A stretch of DNA of 64,000 bases from Thermohalobaculum sp951813525 (GCA_951813525.2 CATOTJ020000002.1:1116001-1180000); one strand, 5' to 3'. Positions 28,021-37,111 are shown, counted from the stretch's first letter. Notes: generated from the sequence alone by a model not told the origin. A program made the numbers and translations.

Positions 28021-28067
28021 CGAAAATCATGAAACAGAATATAAATCAACATCTTACATGATTTTCG
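28021..28067 (+). repeat. Perfect 11-base inverted repeat directly after tRNA-Ser
   Basis: CGAAAATCATG at 28,021-28,031 is repeated inverted as CATGATTTTCG at 28,057-28,067, with a 25-base AT-rich loop. It starts at the first base after the tRNA CCA. It could be a terminator or processing hairpin for the tRNA transcript, although no clean U-run follows, or part of an attachment region. Confidence 0.55.
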
Positions 28068-28415
28068 TCTTCTCGTTCCCACAATTGTTCCGACGAGTGA
28101 AGTTTGCGGGATTTGCTGCAGGCCGAAGATGGCCGAAAGCAGGCCGTCGCTGCTGCGCGAACGACTCAGCTCGTCAAGTGGAACGCCGTCGTTCGCCGTT
28201 CTCGCTGACAGAGAAATTGCTGCTTCGACCTCCAACGCGCAGGTTAGCGGCGAACTACTTGACCTCACGACCGCTGGTCAGGGCACTCCGCACAGACTTT
28301 GTTCGAAACTCCGGGATGCTCAGGGACGCTGTGTAATCCCTCCCTTACAACACGATAGACGGTCAAAGGAGCGGCGGGGTTCCACGACGGGTCCATCTAG
28401 TTTGGAATAGAGCGT
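28068..28415. other. Gene-poor stretch after the tRNA
   Basis: No supported gene. A small plus-strand frame at about 28,129-28,410 encodes no recognisable domain and has no clear ribosome-binding site. The stretch probably holds eroded sequence at the island edge. Confidence 0.4.
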
Positions 28416-28531
28416 TTAATCCAACCCCGCTACTGTTCGAAACACCCCACGTTGCAAGACCAGCCTACCGTCAAGACCCAGGCGGCCATATATCTCGATC
28501 GAGTGCTGGCGCAGGGTTTGTGGCTTAACTT
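28416..28531 (-). pseudogene. Remnant of a LuxR-type regulator (C-terminal HTH half)
   Basis: Read on the minus strand, the frame ending at 28,416 gives VKPQTLRQHSIEIYGRLGL and then DGRLVLQRGV. This fits the second half of a LuxR-family DNA-binding domain (typical SPxTVRxHxxxIYxKLGVxxR). The upstream part of the gene is cut off at the end of an IS5-like remnant. It is not a copy of the intact LuxR gene at 37,142-38,128, which has STVRNQTQSIYEKLEINNR here. The call rests on about 35 residues. Confidence 0.45.
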
Positions 28532-29367
28532 CTAAGATCCTGTCTGAGAAGTTGATCTCAGTGTTGAATGACCGCCGCCGGGCTGATTTACCTTTTTTCG
28601 GGCAAGATACGACGGCGGATCGGATGGCGTGGGCGGCGGCCAACCGTGGACACTATTTGCGCGATGGCAGTGCGTACGCAAGCGAAGTGACGGATCGGGA
28701 ATGGATATTGATTGACGTGCATCTCTCGCCCGCCAAACCGGGGGCAGGCCTCGAACGACATGCCTGCGCCGTGTGGTCAATGCAATCTTCTACCTGTTGC
28801 AAACCGGCTGCCAGTGGCGCATGCGACCTCGCGATTTTCCGGCGCGCAGCACGGTCTATGGGTATTTTCGACGTTGGCGTGACGATGGAACCTTGTCACG
28901 CTTGCATGACACGCTCTACCGGCAACGCCGTGACTTGGAGAGCTGGGAGGAAAGCCCGACTGCCACGATCATCGATAGCCAAAGCGTGAAAACCGGCTGA
29001 GATGCACGCGATACGGTCGGTTTTGATGCCGGAATGAAGATCAAAGGACGCAAACGCCATCTTCTGACTGACATGCTTGGACGGATGATGCACGTGGAGA
29101 TCCACTCTGCCGGGGTGCAGGATCGCCCCTCTCATCGATTGCCAAGCACTCGACTGCCGGGCAATGGATGGCGCAGCCCTCCTGTTCGGATCACAGCGCG
29201 GTTCCCGTTTGTCGAGCGCACGTTCGCCTGGATCACGATCAACCGGTGTCTCGCCAAAGACTTCGAACGCTTCGCAGAAACCGTTCAGACGCTCATACAG
29301 GCATCAATCATCAAGCTCATGATACGCCGGGTCGCGCGCTACCGTACATTTTGAAACAGACTCTTAG
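28532..29367 (+). mobile_element. Degenerate IS5-family element
   Basis: The likely ends are imperfect inverted repeats, CTAAGATCCTGTCTGAGAA on the left (28,532) and the inverse of TTTTGAAACAGACTCTTAG on the right (ending 29,367). Inside is a decayed IS5-type transposase. It sits within the LuxR remnant on its left side. No clear target duplication was found. Confidence 0.6.
28650..29354 (+). pseudogene. IS5-family transposase pseudogene
   Basis: The expected order of IS5 segments is present but broken. SEVTDREWILIDVHLSPAKPG lies in one frame; a shift near 28,755 leads to VNAIFYLLQTGCQWRMRPRDF and STVYGYFRRWRDDGT in the next; IIDSQSVKTG is followed by an in-frame TGA at 28,998-29,000. MKIKGRKRHLLTDMLGRMMHVEIHSAGVQDR then continues, about 40 residues are missing, and VERTFAWITINRCLAKDFER ends it. 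It cannot make a working transposase. Confidence 0.8.
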
Positions 29368-29685
29368 CAATATTCAGCAAGGAATTCTGTTTTGCGGGAG
29401 TAAAATTCGGGTCAGGCTCCTTCTGGCGTAGCGCCGCAATGATGAAGGTCGCGATCGGTTTGAGCGCCAGAGTTCAATGTCTTCAAAGTCACAGACTCGA
29501 TCCGAAGATGTCAGACGACAACGGATCGGCGCGATTTTCGATCTCAAACATTTTCATCAAGGAACGATGCTCTTCGCTCTTCATTTTGAAATCAGGCGGG
29601 CTGGAGGGTCAGATAGTACATTTGCACCATTGACGTGCGGGCGGCAGCGCTCGCTAAATGTTGAAAAGCATAGGAGATCGAAACG
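29368..29685. other. Intergenic stretch upstream of the DMFase-locus transporter
   Basis: No supported gene. It must contain the promoter of the substrate-binding protein gene. A GGAGATC ribosome-binding sequence precedes the start at 29,686. On the minus strand a short open frame enters the IS remnant from this side (FTPAKQNSLLNIAK), but its match to the first half of a LuxR domain is weak. Confidence 0.35.
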
Positions 29686-30939
29686 ATGATGTTTTCCCGC
29701 CGTTCCTTCCTGTTATCATCTGTCGCCGTGGCCGCGTTTGCCCCTGTCGGCATCGCATTTGCCGCGGAGCCGATAGTTATCGGCATCCCGGCTGCGCAAT
29801 CCGGCCCGGTCGGTGTTGCCGATCACCAGGATTGGACCAATGGCGCGTTGATGGCGATTGAAGAAATCAACGGGTCAGGCGGCGTACTTGGCCGCCCATT
29901 GGAAGCGAAGATCATCGATCTGGATATGTTGTCGCCCGAAGGCAATGTCGCCGGGTTCCAAGCGCTGATCGAGGGCGGGGCGCATGCGCTGGCATCGGCG
30001 TTCACGATCATTCCACAGCCTGCGATGGACACCGCAGCACCGTCGGGAATCCCGTATCTGCATGGAAATACATCCTCGGTGAACGATGACCTGTTCAAAT
30101 CCAATCCGCAGAAATACCGGAATATCTTCCAGTTGGATGTGCCGGAGGTCTGGTACGGCACGGGCTTTGTGCGCTTTTTGGACGATATCACAAAGTCCGG
30201 TCAGTGGACGCCGAAGAACAACAAGGTGCACATCGTCCAGGGTCAGATCAGCTATACGCAATTGATCAGCCAGGCGACGCAGAAGGAAGTCGCTGCCAAC
30301 AATAATTGGGAGGTGGCGGCGGTCACAGATATCCAGTTCCCGGTGCAGGATTGGGCGCCTGTCATCCGCGCGCTGCAGGAAACTGACGCGGCTGCCATAA
30401 TGATCGACCATTGGGTCGCAGCAGAGCTTGCGGCGTTCGCACAGCAGTTTGCCGTCGATCCGGTCGAAGGTGCGTTGGTCTATCTGCAATACGGACCGTC
30501 ACAACCGGAATTCTTGGATCTGGCGTCGGGTGCTGGCGAAGGCATGGTTTGGGGCACAGTTTACGGTGTCTATGCCGATGAACGCGGCGCGGCGTTCCGC
30601 GAAAAGTATCGCGCCAAGTACCCGGGAACGATGGGTATGGTTTATACGGGCGGAGGCTACGACGCGATTATGATGCTGGCAAAGGCCTGGACCGACGTCG
30701 GCGATCCTTCGAAGTTCGATGCTGTTGGAGATGCCATTCGCAAGATGGAGTATCGAGGGATCAATGGCTTCTACAAATTCCGTCCAGAGACGAATTCGGG
30801 CGTCAGCTATCCGAACATGACGGACGATCCCGAAGCTGGTCAGGCGCATCTGTTCTTCCAGGTGCAGGATGACGAACACCGCATCATCGCCCCTGCGCCC
30901 TTTGCGGAAGTGCCGTTCCGTCCTGCCCCCTGGATGTAA
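29686..30939 (+). CDS. ABC transporter substrate-binding protein (urea/amide, LivJ-like)
   Basis: A 417-residue periplasmic binding protein of the branched-chain amino acid/urea type. The N-terminus MMFSRRSFLLSSVAVAAFAPVG has twin arginines and a hydrophobic stretch, so Tat export is likely. The body has GALMAIEEINGSGGVLGRPLEAKIID, where family members bind the ligand backbone. It is the first gene of SBP-livG-livF-livH-livM-DMFase, so the ligand is probably N,N-dimethylformamide or another small amide. That is inference from the operon, not read from binding residues. Confidence 0.88.
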   Translation: MMFSRRSFLLSSVAVAAFAPVGIAFAAEPIVIGIPAAQSGPVGVADHQDWTNGALMAIEEINGSGGVLGRPLEAKIIDLDMLSPEGNVAGFQALIEGGAHALASAFTIIPQPAMDTAAPSGIPYLHGNTSSVNDDLFKSNPQKYRNIFQLDVPEVWYGTGFVRFLDDITKSGQWTPKNNKVHIVQGQISYTQLISQATQKEVAANNNWEVAAVTDIQFPVQDWAPVIRALQETDAAAIMIDHWVAAELAAFAQQFAVDPVEGALVYLQYGPSQPEFLDLASGAGEGMVWGTVYGVYADERGAAFREKYRAKYPGTMGMVYTGGGYDAIMMLAKAWTDVGDPSKFDAVGDAIRKMEYRGINGFYKFRPETNSGVSYPNMTDDPEAGQAHLFFQVQDDEHRIIAPAPFAEVPFRPAPWM

Positions 30940-30958
30940 GGGCTGGACGACGAATACA

Positions 30959-31672
30959 ATGCTGTTCGGGTGCGAAGGGATCGATCTGGCGCTGGGCGGG
31001 CGCCAGATCCTGTCGGGTGTGTCCATGCAGGCCCGACCCGGCGAGATTTTAGGCCTTGTCGGCCCGAACGGTGCGGGCAAGACATCGTTGTTCGAGGTTC
31101 TTTGCGGGCGGTATCAGGCCGCGGCAGGGCGGGTGCTTCTTGACGGAAGCGACATCACATCGGTCCCATTTCATCGCCGTGCCCGCATGGGCGTGGGCCG
31201 AACCTATCAAAGCCCGGTCGTCCCTGCCTCACTGACAGTCGGCGAGACGTTTCGGGCGGCGCGCAAAGCATATTCTCCAATCCTCAGCCGCCACGACGCG
31301 GAATGGGCGGCGCGGTTGGCGCATCTGATGGTCCCGTGGGACATCCCGACCGCCGCGCTGGGGGCATTTGACAGGCGCAAACTTTTGCTCGCCTGCCTGT
31401 TGATGCGCCAGCCAAAGGTGTTGCTGATGGACGAGCCGGCGTCGGGCCTGATCAACGCCGAGATTGATGAACTGGACCTGATCATTCGGCGGCTGGTCGA
31501 TGAGTATGCGATGGCGGTTATCCTGATCGAGCATCGGCTGGAGCTGCTGACCGCAGTCGCCGACCGCTGTGTCGTTTTGGATCTGGGCGAGGTGATTGCC
31601 ACTGGCGCCCCGCGTGACGTGTTTGACGACCCCAGGGTGCGGGCTGCCTATTTCGAAAGCGCCGATGTCTGA
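30959..31672 (+). CDS. ABC transporter ATP-binding protein (LivG/UrtD-like)
   Basis: A 237-residue ATPase. ATG at 30,959 is chosen since the longer frame runs back into the binding-protein gene. Walker A GPNGAGKTSLFE; the signature region is unusual, with GAFDRRKLLLACLLMRQ in place of a clear LSGGQ; Walker B VLLMDEPASGL; switch His in ILIEHRLELL. The divergent signature is common enough in LivG-type proteins but is less canonical here than in the partner. It overlaps the start of the next gene by eight bases. Confidence 0.9.
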   Translation: MLFGCEGIDLALGGRQILSGVSMQARPGEILGLVGPNGAGKTSLFEVLCGRYQAAAGRVLLDGSDITSVPFHRRARMGVGRTYQSPVVPASLTVGETFRAARKAYSPILSRHDAEWAARLAHLMVPWDIPTAALGAFDRRKLLLACLLMRQPKVLLMDEPASGLINAEIDELDLIIRRLVDEYAMAVILIEHRLELLTAVADRCVVLDLGEVIATGAPRDVFDDPRVRAAYFESADV

Positions 31673-32360
31673 GCTTTTGGAGATCAGGAGGCTTTCGGCA
31701 GGCTACGGCCCCTTGCGTGTCCTTCACGAAATCGACCTGACCGTTCGTGAAGGCCAGCGGATCGGGTTGGTTGGTCTGAACGGACATGGCAAGACGACGC
31801 TGATCCGGGCGATCACCCACATGACCGGGTGGCAGCAAGGGTCGGTCAAACTGGATGGCGAGGAGATCGGCGGCACGAGATCGCTGGGCGCCGGGCGGCG
31901 CACACCGGGTATCGTCAAACGCGGGGTCGGGGTCGCGCCGCAGGGGGATGCGATCTTCCCCGGACTAAGCGTGCGCAAGCATCTGGAATGTGGCGCCCGT
32001 AATCGCCATGCGTGGCGAAACCGTAAGGACGGGATCGAGCGAATCTTCGACATCTTCCCGCCACTGCGCCCATTAGAACACGCCATTGTGGGCAAACTTT
32101 CAGGTGGCGAGCGGCGCATGGTTTCGATCGGCCGGATGCTGATGGCCGAGGCCAGGCTTTATCTGATTGACGAACCGTCCCTGGGGTTGGCCCCGAAGAT
32201 CTCGGAACGTGTCATGGAGGCGCTTTGGGCGTTGCCAGTAAGTGGCGCCATGATCATCGCGGAACAAAATGTCACCCTGTTAACAGGGCGGGCCGGTCAG
32301 ATTATCGGAATGCACGCTGGCCGAATGCGCGGTGATGTCGGGCATGTGGAACTGGCCTGA
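31665..32360 (+). CDS. ABC transporter ATP-binding protein (LivF/UrtE-like)
   Basis: A 231-residue ATPase starting MSELLEIRRLSAGYGPLRVL. Walker A GLNGHGKTTLIRA (His replacing the usual Ala/Ser), signature KLSGGERRMVSIGRML, Walker B LYLIDEPSLGLAP. It pairs with the preceding ATPase to energise one permease pair. It shares one base with livH (TGATG). Confidence 0.92.
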   Translation: MSELLEIRRLSAGYGPLRVLHEIDLTVREGQRIGLVGLNGHGKTTLIRAITHMTGWQQGSVKLDGEEIGGTRSLGAGRRTPGIVKRGVGVAPQGDAIFPGLSVRKHLECGARNRHAWRNRKDGIERIFDIFPPLRPLEHAIVGKLSGGERRMVSIGRMLMAEARLYLIDEPSLGLAPKISERVMEALWALPVSGAMIIAEQNVTLLTGRAGQIIGMHAGRMRGDVGHVELA

Positions 32361-33286
32361 TGGATCTTGGCCTCGTCATCTATGCCCTGAACCTGGCCAG
32401 CATCTATGCCCTGATGGCGATCGGGATTTCGATCCTGTGGTCATCGGTCGGCATGATCAACATGGCGCACGGGGCGACCTTTGCAGTGTCTGGCTATGCG
32501 GCTTGGCTTGTGACCGGCGCCCTTAAACCCGTGATCGCGGCAGCGTTGGGCAAGACTGCCTTGGCCAGCTTTGCAATGGCGGGCGCCTTGTTCGCATCAG
32601 CCTTGATTGCGGGGGCGATCTGCGGTGCGATAATCTATGCGCTGGCTTTCCTGCCGATCCACGACAAGCCGAACTATGCGGTGCGTTCGCTGATCATAAC
32701 GTTGGCGTTGAATATCGGCGCGGTTCAGGCGCTGCTCTATTTCTTTGGACCCCGCAATCGCGGCCTGCCAAAGATCTTCGGCTTTGGCCGGTGGGAGGTC
32801 TGGGGCGCTAAAGTCCGCTTTGATCAGGCGGGTACGATCATTGGCGCGACGGTTCTGATCGGCCTGATATTGGCGTGGTTGCGCTATTCGCGCCGGGGTC
32901 TGGAGGTCCGGGCGATGATGCAGAACGCCGAGGGCGCGGCCTATTCCGGTATCTCTCGACAGGTGACCGCCCTGCCAGTGCTGATGTTAACCGGTGCGCT
33001 GGCCGGGATGGCCGCAGCGCTCTTGTCGCAGACGATCTTTGTCAGCCCAACTGCGGGCGTGATCCCCTTGGTAAAGGGATTGACGATTGCCTTGCTGGGC
33101 GGGCTTGGATCTGTGCGCGGCGCAATGATCGGGGCTATCTTGATCGGTTTTCTGGAAGCCAGTGTCGGTGCAATCCCGTTCCTGGGCCAACGCTATGTGA
33201 TGTTCGCCACGTTCCTCTTCATAATATCGGTCCTGATCATCCGTCCCCGCGGAATTGGCGGCCTGTTGGACGATACCCGCGAATGA
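32360..33286 (+). CDS. Branched-chain amino acid/amide ABC permease (LivH-like)
   Basis: A 308-residue inner-membrane permease with about eight hydrophobic segments. LNLASIYALMAIGISILWSSVGMINMAHGATFAVSGY is the typical LivH opening and LRYSRRGLEVRAMMQNAEGAAYSGI the EAA-type coupling loop. Its stop overlaps the next start (ATGAGTGA, four bases). Confidence 0.92.
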   Translation: MDLGLVIYALNLASIYALMAIGISILWSSVGMINMAHGATFAVSGYAAWLVTGALKPVIAAALGKTALASFAMAGALFASALIAGAICGAIIYALAFLPIHDKPNYAVRSLIITLALNIGAVQALLYFFGPRNRGLPKIFGFGRWEVWGAKVRFDQAGTIIGATVLIGLILAWLRYSRRGLEVRAMMQNAEGAAYSGISRQVTALPVLMLTGALAGMAAALLSQTIFVSPTAGVIPLVKGLTIALLGGLGSVRGAMIGAILIGFLEASVGAIPFLGQRYVMFATFLFIISVLIIRPRGIGGLLDDTRE

Positions 33287-34809
33287 GTGAGCAACGTTTC
33301 TATAAGGTCGGTCGGCGCCCTTGGGAGATTCGCCTGAAGCCGGACGGCGGGACGGAACGATCCCGCGGACGGGTGTTTGGAACCCGGCGCCATTGGTTGA
33401 AATGGCGCGACGTCCACAACCCGAAGACACTGAAACGCGAACGGGTCCTGGTCGACAAAAAGCCGCTTTGGTGGACCATCGGGCTGGTCCTGCTGGCGGT
33501 GATCACACCGTTTCTGCCGAACACCATGCTGACGGTCGTGTCGATTTTCTGCATCTATGCCGCCATCAATGTCCTGTGGACGCTGATCGTCGGCACCGCT
33601 GGCATCTTTTCGCTGGCAACGTTGGCCGTGGTTGGCGTGTCGGCCTATTGCGCGGCGGCCGCGAATGTCTATTTGGGCGTGCCCTGGCCGTTCATGTTGC
33701 TGATCGGGCCTGCGGTTGGGTTTGTCTTTGGTGCGATCCTCGCCGCGCCGTCAACGCGCCTTGACGGGCTTTACTATGCGCTGTTGACGATGGGCGTCGC
33801 CGAGATCTGCCGTGTGTTCGTCACCCAACTTCGTGCGCTCACCCAAACCGGGGGGGCGATCACACAGGTCGACAGCTTCATTCCAGAGGACTGGTTTTTG
33901 CAGCGCCCCGGTCTGCTGCTGGGCTTTGCAGGAGCGTTCCTGTTATTGCTGGGCGCATTGCTGGTTTGGCGATTGCTGAATTCCGAAAGACTGGGGCTGC
34001 TGTTACGGGTCGCCAAGACCTCGCGCGAGGACGAGGCGTTTGCCGAGGCCGTCGGCATCGATTTTCGCCGAGCCCGGCTGATGGTTTTTGTGATTTCTTC
34101 GGCCGCGCTGGGGGTCGTTGGTGCCTTTTATGCGATGTATTATCGGTCGATCTCACCTCAGATCTTTTCGCTGGACCAGTTGCTGCTGTTGTTCGCGATG
34201 ATGGTGATCGGTGGCCTTGGCCGGGCCGAAGGGGCCGTCGTGGGCGCCGCCATTGTGACATTGATCGACAAGGGCCTGATCGAACTGGGCCCGCTGCGCA
34301 TCATATTGGTCGCAGCGATCATGCTGGGTGTAACGATCTTCGCGCGCGAGGGTCTGATGGGTGCCCGCGACCAGTTCCGCGATTTCCGCAACCGAAAAGC
34401 CGGAGAGCGCCGCGCGCGCCGAACCGAAAAGGGGGGCGAAGCCATGCCCGAAGAAGCAACCGACGTGCACGACAAGCAGGAACTGTATTATCGGCGCTTC
34501 AACAAGCGCCTGCGCGAACGTTTGAAAACGCTGATCACACCAGAACTGATTGAAGAGCATCGCCGTGACCCCCTGGGTCATCATTCCGACGCCCTGGCCC
34601 GGGTGCTGAACTATTTCAGGCGCGGCGAGATGGCGGACAAATACATCATCAATCGCATGCAACCCGAGATCGAGCGCTTCCGCATCATGGCATTGTCGGG
34701 GACCCGGGGCATGCCGCCGCGGGTCGTCGATGACCGCGAATACACCGACATCAACGAAGCCTTTCACGCGGTTTTCTTGCTGCGCGTCAACGACCTGTTG
34801 GAGAGCTGA
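33283..34809 (+). CDS. LivM-like ABC permease fused to N,N-dimethylformamidase small subunit
   Basis: A single 508-residue frame. Residues 1-70 are hydrophilic; about 70-365 hold the LivM permease helices, with the coupling segment VAKTSREDEAFAEAVGIDFRRARL. A basic linker RKAGERRARRTEKGGEA follows. From about 388 comes a domain matching the DMFase small subunit as I recall it from Paracoccus and Alcaligenes: LITPELIEEHRRDPLGHHSD, RVLNYFRRGEMADKYI and NEAFHAVFLLRVNDL. An in-frame ATG at 34,444 behind a G-rich stretch could also start a free subunit of 121 residues. The C-terminus of LivM faces the cytoplasm, where DMFase works. DMFase large subunit follows after one base. Confidence 0.8.
   Translation: MSEQRFYKVGRRPWEIRLKPDGGTERSRGRVFGTRRHWLKWRDVHNPKTLKRERVLVDKKPLWWTIGLVLLAVITPFLPNTMLTVVSIFCIYAAINVLWTLIVGTAGIFSLATLAVVGVSAYCAAAANVYLGVPWPFMLLIGPAVGFVFGAILAAPSTRLDGLYYALLTMGVAEICRVFVTQLRALTQTGGAITQVDSFIPEDWFLQRPGLLLGFAGAFLLLLGALLVWRLLNSERLGLLLRVAKTSREDEAFAEAVGIDFRRARLMVFVISSAALGVVGAFYAMYYRSISPQIFSLDQLLLLFAMMVIGGLGRAEGAVVGAAIVTLIDKGLIELGPLRIILVAAIMLGVTIFAREGLMGARDQFRDFRNRKAGERRARRTEKGGEAMPEEATDVHDKQELYYRRFNKRLRERLKTLITPELIEEHRRDPLGHHSDALARVLNYFRRGEMADKYIINRMQPEIERFRIMALSGTRGMPPRVVDDREYTDINEAFHAVFLLRVNDLLES
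34444..34809 (+). CDS. dmfA1: DMFase small (alpha) subunit, possible internal start
   Basis: Alternative reading of the 3' part of the preceding frame. MPEEATDVHDKQELYYRRFN starts at an ATG preceded by AAAAGGGGGGCGAAGCC, a weak to moderate ribosome-binding site. The resulting 121 residues are close to the roughly 130 of free DMFase small subunits. With the large subunit it would form the amidase that cleaves N,N-dimethylformamide to dimethylamine and formate. Whether the fusion, the free form or both are made cannot be decided from the sequence. Confidence 0.5.
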   Translation: MPEEATDVHDKQELYYRRFNKRLRERLKTLITPELIEEHRRDPLGHHSDALARVLNYFRRGEMADKYIINRMQPEIERFRIMALSGTRGMPPRVVDDREYTDINEAFHAVFLLRVNDLLES

Positions 34810-34810
34810 G

Positions 34811-37111
34811 ATGACCGATGTCCGTTTGTTCGGATACAGCGACCCGCTATCAGCTCGCGCTGGCGAGCCGATCGACTTCATGGTGTCGGCAGAAGGGACA
34901 ACTGAGGTGGACGCCGAAATCGTCCGCCTGGTCCATGGTGACTTCAATCCCGCCGGGCCAGGGTTCATCGAGGAACCGGTGGCGAGCGATGTGCCCGCCA
35001 AGTTGGCCGTTCGCCGCCAATACACACAAAACGGATCGTTTGCCCGGGTTGACGACGACAACGCGCTGTTGGCGCCAAAGGGGGCATTCACGCTCCACGC
35101 CTTCATCTGGCCGTCGATGCCGGGCGGTGCACGGCAGACTGTTTTGGGCCGGTGGTCCGTCAACACGTCGTCTGGATACGCTTTGGGAATCAACCCCGAA
35201 GGTAAGTTGGAGTTCTGGGTCGGTGATGGAACGACTGTCGATCAAGTCACCGCCGATGCGCCCCTGGTGCCAAAGGTCTGGGTCCTGGCGACCGTGAGTT
35301 TCGACCCGTCGACCGGCGAGGCAAGATTGCGCCAGATCGGTGTCCAGAACTCGTGGAACTCCCACATCGGGCCGGTCACGCCCTATGATCACAACTCTCA
35401 CACTGTCGAGCGTCTGCGTGCCGTTCCGGCAGTGGCCGACGCCCCCTTTCTGTTGGCAGGCGCACACGAGGAAAACCCCGAGCGCGGACGCTTTGTGTCG
35501 ATGCTGTACAACGGCAAGATCGATCGCTGCGGCGTCGTCAGCCGGGCGTTGACGGCTGATGAAATGGCAGCAATCGCGGGCGGAGCCCCGCCGGAAGACC
35601 CGATTTCCTACTGGGATACGACCGAGGGGTACACTGATCGCGGGATCGGCACGACGATCAGGGATACTGGCCCCAACGCCTTGCATGCAGAGGGTATGAA
35701 CCGTCCGATCAGGGCGATGACAGGCTGGAACTGGACGGGCCGGGACGACAGCTTTCGATTGAACCCAGCGCAATATGGCGGGGTCGCGTTTCACGACGAT
35801 GCACTAACCGATTGTGGGTGGTCATCGAGCGTTACGTGGACGCCGCCCAGCGATCTGAAATCGGGCGCCTATGCGCTGAAGATTTCCTCGGGTGGCAAGA
35901 CCGACCGCATTCCGGTGATCGTGCGCCCGGACAGGCCCAAAGCCAAGATCGCGGTCCAGATGTCGACTTTTACCTATCTGGCTTATGCCAACGAACATCT
36001 CAGCTTTGATGCCCAGATCGCGCAGGCCATCGTGGCCCACACCCCAGTTATCTCGGGCGAGGATCTTGAATATCAGAAGCTGCAGGAATTCGGGCTATCC
36101 ACCTACGATCACCACTCGGACGGCGCCGGTGTCTGCCACTCGACCTGGAAGCGCCCAATCATAAACATGCGCCCGGGATACCGAATGGCGGGCATGAACT
36201 TTCCTTGGGCATTTCCGGCCGACTTATCACTGCTTTGGTGGCTGGAATTTGCCGGCTACGATTACGACCTGATCACCGATCACGACCTGGACCGCGAGGG
36301 CCTTGCGGCGTTATTTCCCTATAACACCATCATCAATGTGACCCACCCGGAATACTATTCCGAGGGGATGCTGGATGCCACCGAGCAGTATCTGATCGAC
36401 GGTGGCCGCGTCATGTATCTGGGCGGAAATGGCTATTACTGGGTGACTGCCGCCTGTCCCGATGATCCGGCCTGCATCGAGGTGCGTAAGCTGGATGCTG
36501 GCTCTCGCGCCTGGCAAGCAGAGCCAGGCGAAGGCTACCTGGCAACGACGGGCGAACGCTCCGGTCTATGGCGCTCCCGCGGGCGGGCGCCGCAAAAGCT
36601 GGTCGGACTGGGGTTCACAACCGAAGGCATGGACCGATCAGAACCGTTCGAGCGTATGCCGGACAGCTTCCATAATCGGGTTGGCTGGATATTCGACGGC
36701 ATCGGTGATGAAGAACTGATCGGCAATTTTGGACTGGCGATGGGGGGAGCGGCAGGTGTCGAGCTTGACCGCTACGATCTGGCCTTAGGGACGCCGCCAC
36801 ATACGTTACTGCTGGCAGCATCGATCAACCACACCGACAACTATCCGCTGGTATCCGAAGAAATCACTTACGCATTTCCCGGACGCGGCGGATCACAAGA
36901 CCCCCAGGTGCGCAGCGATATGATCTTTTTCAACACTGCCAACAACGGGGCCGTCTTTGCCGCAGGTTCCATCGCCTGGAGCCAGGCACTGCCGTGTCAT
37001 GGCGGCGAGAACAACGTCGCGATTATAATGCGCAACCTTCTGGATGCGTTCGTGAAGGATGGAAAACTGCCTGGTTCCGAGTATGTTGGTGCCGAGAAGC
37101 ATTGGAGATGA
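34811..37111 (+). CDS. dmfA2: N,N-dimethylformamidase large (beta) subunit
   Basis: A 766-residue protein, the family length (about 762). An N-terminal LamG/concanavalin-like domain covers about 75-255 (AFTLHAFIWPSMPGGARQTV, SMLYNGKIDR). The C-terminal catalytic domain follows. From memory of the Paracoccus enzyme, the mononuclear iron is held by two Tyr and one Glu; the matching residues here appear to be Tyr392 (in TFTYLAYANEH), Tyr432 (in STYDHHSDGAG) and Glu514 (in THPEYYSEGM), with nearly constant offsets of 7-8. So it is probably active. ATG lies one base after the small-subunit stop. Close substrates other than DMF remain possible. Confidence 0.92.
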   Translation: MTDVRLFGYSDPLSARAGEPIDFMVSAEGTTEVDAEIVRLVHGDFNPAGPGFIEEPVASDVPAKLAVRRQYTQNGSFARVDDDNALLAPKGAFTLHAFIWPSMPGGARQTVLGRWSVNTSSGYALGINPEGKLEFWVGDGTTVDQVTADAPLVPKVWVLATVSFDPSTGEARLRQIGVQNSWNSHIGPVTPYDHNSHTVERLRAVPAVADAPFLLAGAHEENPERGRFVSMLYNGKIDRCGVVSRALTADEMAAIAGGAPPEDPISYWDTTEGYTDRGIGTTIRDTGPNALHAEGMNRPIRAMTGWNWTGRDDSFRLNPAQYGGVAFHDDALTDCGWSSSVTWTPPSDLKSGAYALKISSGGKTDRIPVIVRPDRPKAKIAVQMSTFTYLAYANEHLSFDAQIAQAIVAHTPVISGEDLEYQKLQEFGLSTYDHHSDGAGVCHSTWKRPIINMRPGYRMAGMNFPWAFPADLSLLWWLEFAGYDYDLITDHDLDREGLAALFPYNTIINVTHPEYYSEGMLDATEQYLIDGGRVMYLGGNGYYWVTAACPDDPACIEVRKLDAGSRAWQAEPGEGYLATTGERSGLWRSRGRAPQKLVGLGFTTEGMDRSEPFERMPDSFHNRVGWIFDGIGDEELIGNFGLAMGGAAGVELDRYDLALGTPPHTLLLAASINHTDNYPLVSEEITYAFPGRGGSQDPQVRSDMIFFNTANNGAVFAAGSIAWSQALPCHGGENNVAIIMRNLLDAFVKDGKLPGSEYVGAEKHWR

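Noticed and set aside
28129..28410. Open frame after the tRNA
   Set aside because: No domain, no clear ribosome-binding site; composition not convincing. Considered as an integrase remnant but no tyrosine-recombinase motif was found.
32875..34809. Long open frame starting inside livH
   Set aside because: The part before 33,283 reads another frame of livH; the ATG at 33,283 overlaps the livH stop and starts the permease homology.
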